A stretch of DNA of 64,000 nt from Ridgeia piscesae (taxonomy: Eukaryota > Annelida > Polychaeta > Sabellida > Siboglinidae), in contig JAODUO010000885.1 in NCBI GenBank assembly GCA_025642075.2, positions 106,001 to 170,000 on the forward strand, read 5' to 3'. Positions 58,500 through 64,000 of the stretch are shown in pieces (positions within the stretch are counted from its first letter, which is position 1; every line of letters starts with the position of its first letter). A program made the position numbers and the translations under genes. The notes under the pieces were generated by a model. It was not told the origin of the DNA. It ran no database searches and worked only from the letters and a program-made list of their open reading frames with translations.

Positions 58500-61480
58500 T
58501 TATGGAGATGGACTGTCATGTGAGACGGACGGTGATTGACTGTCATGTGAGACGGACGGTGATGGACTGTCATGTGAGACGGACGGTGATTGACTGTCAC
58601 GTGAGACGGACGGTGATTGACTGTCATGTGAGACGGACGGTGATGGACTGTCATGTGAGACGGACGGTGATTGACTGTCAGTGAGACGGACGGTGATGGA
58701 CTGTATGTGAGACGGACGGTGATGGACTGTCACGTAAGACGGACGGTGATGGACTGTCATGTGAGACGGACGGTGATTGACTGTCATGTGAGACGGACGG
58801 TGATTGACTGTCATGTGAGACGGACGGTGATTGACTGTCATGTGAGACGGACGGTGATGGACTGTCATGTGAGACGGACGGTGATTGGACTGTCATGTGA
58901 GACGGACGGTGATGGACTGTCATGTGAGACGGACGGTGATTGACTGTCACGTGAGACGGACGGTGATTGACTGTCACGTGAGACGGACGGTGATGGACTG
59001 TCACGTGAGACGGACGGTGATGGACTGTCATGTGAGACGGACGGTGATGGACTGTCACGTGAGACGGACGGTGATGGACTGTCATGTGAGACGGACGGTG
59101 ATTGACTGTCATGTGAGACGGACGGTGATTGACTGTCACGTGAGACGGACGGTGATTGACTGTCATGTGAGACGGACGGTGATTGACTGTCATGTGAGAC
59201 GGACGGTGATTGACTGTCATGTGAGACGGACGGTGATGGACTGTCACGTGAGACGGACGGTGATGAACTGTCACGTGAGACGGACGGTGATGGACTGTCA
59301 TGTGAGACGGACGGTGATTGACTGTCATGTGAGACGGACGGTGATGGACTGTCATGTGAGACGGACGGTGATTGACTGTCATGTGAGACGGACGGTGATG
59401 GACTGTCATGTGAGACGGACGGTGATTGACTGTCACGTGAGACGGACGGTGATGGACTGTCATGTGAGACGGACGGTGATGGACTGTCACGTGAGACGGA
59501 CGGTGATTGACTGTCACGTGAGACGGACGGTGATTGACTGTCACGTGAGACGGACGGTGATGACTGTCACGTGAGACGGACGGTGATTGACTGTCATGTG
59601 AGACGGACGGTGATTGACTGTCACGTGAGACGGACGGTGATTGACTGTCACGTGAGACGGACGGTGATGGACTGTCAAGTGAGACGGACGGTGATTGACT
59701 GTCATGTGAGACGGACGGTGATTGACTGTCACGTGAGACGGACGGTGATTGACTGTCACGTGAGACGGACGGTGATTGACTGTCACGTGAGACGGACGGT
59801 GATGACTGTCAGTGAGACGGACGGTGATGACTGTCATGTGAGACGGACGGTGATTGACTGTCATGTGAGACGGACGGTGATGGACTGTCATGTGAGACGG
59901 ACGGTGATGGACTGTCATGTGAGACGGACGGTGATTGACTGTCATGTGAGACGGACGGTGATTGACTGTCAGTGAGACGGACGGTGATTGACTGTCATGT
60001 GAGAGCGGACGGTGATGGACTGTTATGTGAGACGGACGGTGATTGACTGTCATGTGAGACGGACGGTGATGGACTGTCACGTGAGACGGACGGTGATTGA
60101 CTGTCACGTGAGACGGACGGTGATTGACTGTCACGTGAGACGGACGGTGATTGACTGTCACGTGAGACGGACGGTGATTGACTGTCACGTGAGACGGACG
60201 GTGATGAACTGTCATGTGAGACGGACGGTGATTGACTGTCATGTGAGACGGACGGTGATTGACTGTCATGTGAGACGGACGGTGATTGACTGTCATGTGA
60301 GACGGACGGTGATGGACTGTTATGTGAGACGGACGGTGATTGACTGTCATGTGAGACGGACGGTGATTGACTGTCATGTGAGACGGACGGTGATGGACTG
60401 TTACGTGAGACGGACGGTGATGACTGTCATGTGAGACGGACGGTGATGGACTGTCATGTGAGACGGACGGTGATTGACTGTCATGTGAGACGGACGGTGA
60501 TGGACTGTTATGTGAGACGGACGGTGATTGACTGTCATGTGAGACGGACGGTGATTGACTGTCATGTGAGACGGACGGTGATGAACTGTCATGTGAGACG
60601 GACGGTGATTGACTGTCATGTGAGACGGACGGTGATTGACTGTCATGTGAGACGGACGGTGATTGACTGTCATGTGAGACGGAGGGTGATGGACTGTCAT
60701 GTGGGACGGACGGTGATGAATTGTCACGTGAGGCGGACGGTGATGGACTGTCATGTGTGAGATGGACGGTGATGGACTGTCACGTGAGACAGACGGTGAT
60801 GGACTGTCATGTGTGAGACGGACGGTGATAGACTGTCATGTGAGACGAACGGTGGTGGACTGTCATGTGTAGACGAACGGTGTGAGACTGTCATGTGTGA
60901 GATGAACGGTGGTGGACTGTCATGTGAGACGAACGGTGGTGGACTGTCATGTGAGACGAACGGTGGTGGACTGTCATGTGAGACGGACGGTGATGGACTG
61001 TCATGTGAGACGGACGGTGATGGACTGTCATGTGTGAGACGGACGGTGATGACTGTCATGTGAGACGGACGGTGATGGACTGTCACGTGAGACGGACGGT
61101 GATGGACTGTCACGTGAGACGGACGGTGATGGACTGTCATGTGAGACGGACGGTGATGGACTGTCACGTGAGACGGACGGTGATGGACTGTCACGTGAGA
61201 CGGACGGTGATGGACTGTCACGTGAGACGGACGGTGATTGACTGTCATGTGAGACGGACGGTGATGGACTGTCATGTGAGACGGACGGTGATGGACTGTC
61301 ACGTGAGACGGACGGTGATGGACTGTCACGTGAGACGGACGGTGATGGACTGTCACGTGAGACGGACGGTGATGGACTGTCACGTGAGACGGACGGTGAT
61401 GGACTGTCACGTGAGACGGACGGTGATGGACTGTCATGTGACACGGACGGTGATGGACTGTCATGTGACACGGACGGTGA
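58500..61480 (+). repeat. 27-bp array, about 110 copies
   Basis: The unit is GTGAGACGGACGGTGATTGA plus CTGTCAT, alternating with GTGATGGA forms and with TGTCACGTGA versus TGTCATGTGA. The 27-bp length keeps frames open on both strands (CHVRRTVID, or MTVNHRPSH antisense). Near 60820-60990 units diverge (GACGAACGGTGGTGGAC). One isolated half unit occurs at 61588-61605. Confidence 0.96.
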
Positions 61481-61687
61481 TGGGATTGTTTTTAATGCAA
61501 TACAACGAAAGCAAGTATGACATTTTAATCATGTTGATAACATATATTTTGCTAATTTCGAAAACTCACGTTGCAGCTACTTTACACGGTGAGACGGACG
61601 GTGACCGCCAAAACTATCCCAAACGGGTTTAATGTCCAATTGAAAGACGATGTCTAATTGTGAGGGGAATCATTACAGAGATGTAGG

Positions 61688-61706
61688 CCCCCCCCCCCCC
61701 CCCCCC

Positions 61707-61762
<56 letters not shown>
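61688..61762. repeat. C21 run followed directly by G54 run
   Basis: Twenty-one C are followed without a break by 54 G. This is a self-complementary homopolymer junction of a kind that rarely survives in real DNA, and a sequencing or assembly product is likely. Confidence 0.9.
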
Positions 61763-61763
<1 letters not shown>

Positions 61764-61784
61764 ACTATGGTATGCATAGAATTA

Positions 61785-63060
61785 TACTTATGATGAGAGA
61801 CGTGAGTGAGGTGATGGATAAATAACTTGAGTGATGAGAGACTGTGAGTGAGGTGATGAGACTAGAACTATACTTGAGTGATGAGAGACTGTGAGTGAGG
61901 TGATGCGACTAGAATTATACTTGAGTGATGAGAGACTGTGAGTGAGGTGTGCGACTAAATTATACTAGTATGAGAGACTGTGAGTGAGGTGATGCGACTA
62001 GAATTATACTTGAGTGATGAGAGACTGTGAGTGAGGTGATGAGACTAGAATTATACTTGAGTGATGAGAGACTGTGAGTGAGGTGATGAGACTAGAATTA
62101 TACTTGAGTGATGAGAGACTGTGAGTGAGGTGATGCGACTAGAATTATACTTGAGTGATGAGAGACTGTGAGTGAGGTGATGCGACTAGAATTATACTTG
62201 AGTGATGAGAGACTGTGAGTGGGTGATGCGACTAGAATTATACTTAGAGTAGATGAGAGACTGTGAGTGAGGTGATGCGACTAGAATTATACTTGAGTGA
62301 TGAGAGACTGTGAGTGAGGTGATGCGACTAGAATTATACTTAGAGTGATGAGAGACTGTGAGTGAGGTGATGCGACTAGAATTATACTTGAGTGAGAGAG
62401 ACTGTGAGTGGGTGATGGACTAGAATTATACTAGTATGAGAGACTGTGAGTGGGTGATGCGACTAGAATTATACTTGAGTGATGAGAGACTGTGAGTGGG
62501 TGATGCGACTAGAATTATACTTGAGTGATGAGAGACGTGAGTGAGGTGATGGACTAGAATTATACTGAGTGATGAGAGACTGTGAGTGGGTGATGCGACT
62601 AGAATTATACTTGAGTGAGAGAGACTGTGAGTGAGGTGATGCGACTAGAATTATACTAGTATGAGAGACTGTGAGTGAGGTGATGCGACTAGAATTATAC
62701 TTGAGTGATGAGAGACTGTGAGTGAGGTGATGCGACTAGAATTATACTTGAGTGATGAGAGACTGTGAGTGGGGTGATGCGACTAGAATTATACTTGAGT
62801 GATGAGAGACTGTGAGTGGGGTGATGCGACTAGAATTATACTTGAGTGATGAGAGACAGTGAGTGAGGTGATGCGACTAGAATTATACTTGAGTGATGAG
62901 AGACTGTGAGTGAGGTGATGCGACTAGAATTATACTTGAGTGATGAGAGACTGTGAGTGGGGTGATGCGACTAGAATTATACTTGAGTGATGAGAGACTG
63001 TGTGTGAGGTGATGCGACTAGAATTATACTTGAGTGATGACATACCGTGATTATACTTCA
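61785..63060 (+). repeat. 47-bp array, about 27 copies
   Basis: The unit is GTGATGCGACTAGAATTATA plus CTTGAGTGATGAGAGACTGT and GAGTGAG. Many units between 61930 and 62650 have 1-4 bp deletions (GTGGGTGATG, ACTAGTATGAG). Confidence 0.95.
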
Positions 63061-63585
63061 GTAGAGTGAGACTGGCCGAGGTGATGAGACTGGAACTTTA
63101 CTTCAGTTATGAGAGACTATGACTGATATGATGAGACTAGAACTGTACTTGAGTGATGAGAGACTGCATTGACATAAGTCTTTTGTCAGATATGACGTGA
63201 CCGTGCGTCGATGACGTCACGTGTTAGTGCATTAGAGACCCAATCACGTTAGACCTGCGTTGGCCATTAACCGACTATCTGTTAATACGGCCAGACTCGT
63301 AACTATGACCATGTGACCACCACAGGAGATCTATATATATAACGTAACCATAAGACATGAACGTGTGGCCGGCGATACAGCGCTACCTCGCCGATGTAGA
63401 TCTATGAACGCACAGACCGAGTTGACAGTCGAGCTGATTGCATGGCTTATCGCGTCCGGTGCTGCAGGGACGACCTTTCAAACTGGCACGTACTGTCAAC
63501 GCAGCCGATACGCACAACGCCAGTGGGCATGACAAATATCACGTACAATAGTGACATTCCGTTACGACCCCTGAACTGTCATCCG
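63061..63585. other. Unique DNA between arrays
   Basis: Two or three diverged 47-bp units trail to about 63170. The rest is unique; no gene is seen. Confidence 0.5.
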
Positions 63586-64000
63586 TGGTCTTTCCACCCC
63601 TGGTCTTTCCATCTATGATCTTTCCACCCCTGGTCTTTCCATCCCTGGTCTGTCCACCCCTGGTCTTTCCATCTATGATCTTTCCACCCCTCGTCTTTCC
63701 ATCCCTGGTCTTTCCACCCCTGGTCTTTCCATCTATGATCTTTCCACCCCTCGTCTTTCCATCCCTGGTCTGTCCACCCCTGGTCTTTCCATCTATGATC
63801 TTTCCACCCCTCGTCTTTCCACCCCTGGTCTTTCCACCCCTGGTCTTTCCATCTATGATCTTTCCACCCCTCGTCTTTCCATCCCTGGTCTGTCCACCCC
63901 TGGTCTTTCCATCTATGATCTTTCCACCCCTCGTCTTTCCACCCCTGGTCTTTCCACCCCTGGTCTTTCCATCTATGATCTTTCCACCCCTCGTCTTTCC
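63585..64000 (+). repeat. 15-bp repeat in a 60-bp higher-order unit, running off the window
   Basis: Subunits such as TCTTTCCATCTATGA, TCTTTCCACCCCTCG, TCTTTCCATCCCTGG and TCTGTCCACCCCTGG follow in fixed order, giving an almost exact 60-bp period from about 63605 to the end. Confidence 0.95.

Noticed and set aside
58500..61632. Multiple ORFs of 100-290 codons on both strands in the 27-bp array
   Set aside because: The period is a multiple of three without stops; no start context, domain or splice evidence.

Overview
This window is animal nuclear DNA, most likely from a marine invertebrate (a mollusc or another lophotrochozoan is my best guess). It has GT-AG introns, CR1-like non-LTR retrotransposons (one with an N-terminal 2A-like motif of the type known from marine invertebrate elements), long microsatellites, and a very high load of minisatellites. 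No bacterial features were seen.

The only host gene I can support is the 3' half of SMG1, the PI3K-like kinase that phosphorylates UPF1 in nonsense-mediated mRNA decay (NMD). It lies on the + strand from 3311 to 49715. I could place 27 consecutive coding exons by hand, from the last part of the kinase domain to the FATC domain and stop codon. All exon phases agree: 3741 nt in total, which is 1246 codons plus stop. The kinase core, FAT/HEAT region and promoter lie to the left of the window. The 3' UTR runs to about 50.75 kb, with two AATAAA signals.

The striking feature is the repeat content. Most introns carry tandem arrays with units of 22-73 bp. In many of them the unit is not random intron sequence but a copy of an exon edge with its splice site: exon end plus 5' splice site after exons 1, 2, 3, 10, 14, 16, 18 and 20, and 3' splice site plus exon start before exons 1, 2, 3, 13, 25 and 26, with a single partial copy before exon 22. 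This gives dozens of near-identical decoy splice sites next to the apparent real ones. Three arrays (63, 45 and 39 bp) are multiples of three with open frames joined to the SMG1 frame. Others (28, 47, 73 bp and a 39-bp donor array) would introduce stop codons. Because SMG1 drives NMD, mis-splicing into the stop-generating arrays could feed back on its own mRNA; that is a hypothesis.

Layout: 1-3095, CR1-like element with 2A-like motif (frameshifted). 3311-35320, exons 1-25 with intronic arrays. 35530-41125, a 44-bp array split by an antisense, near full-length CR1-like element (36347-40968) whose ORF1 carries a zinc finger and an SGNH-esterase-like domain. 41325-43858, the 39-bp acceptor array leading into exon 26. 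43966-49637, the last intron with four large arrays. 49638-50750, last exon and 3' UTR. 50775-55690, a 4.9-kb 33-bp satellite. 55691-58495, mostly unique DNA with a reverse-transcriptase relic. 58496-64000, three further arrays and a C21G54 run.

Several stretches (19936-20900, 30040-30300, 61688-61762) look like blended or erroneous consensus sequence, so copy numbers and some decoy exons may be partly assembly products. All copy numbers are estimates from unit length and span.
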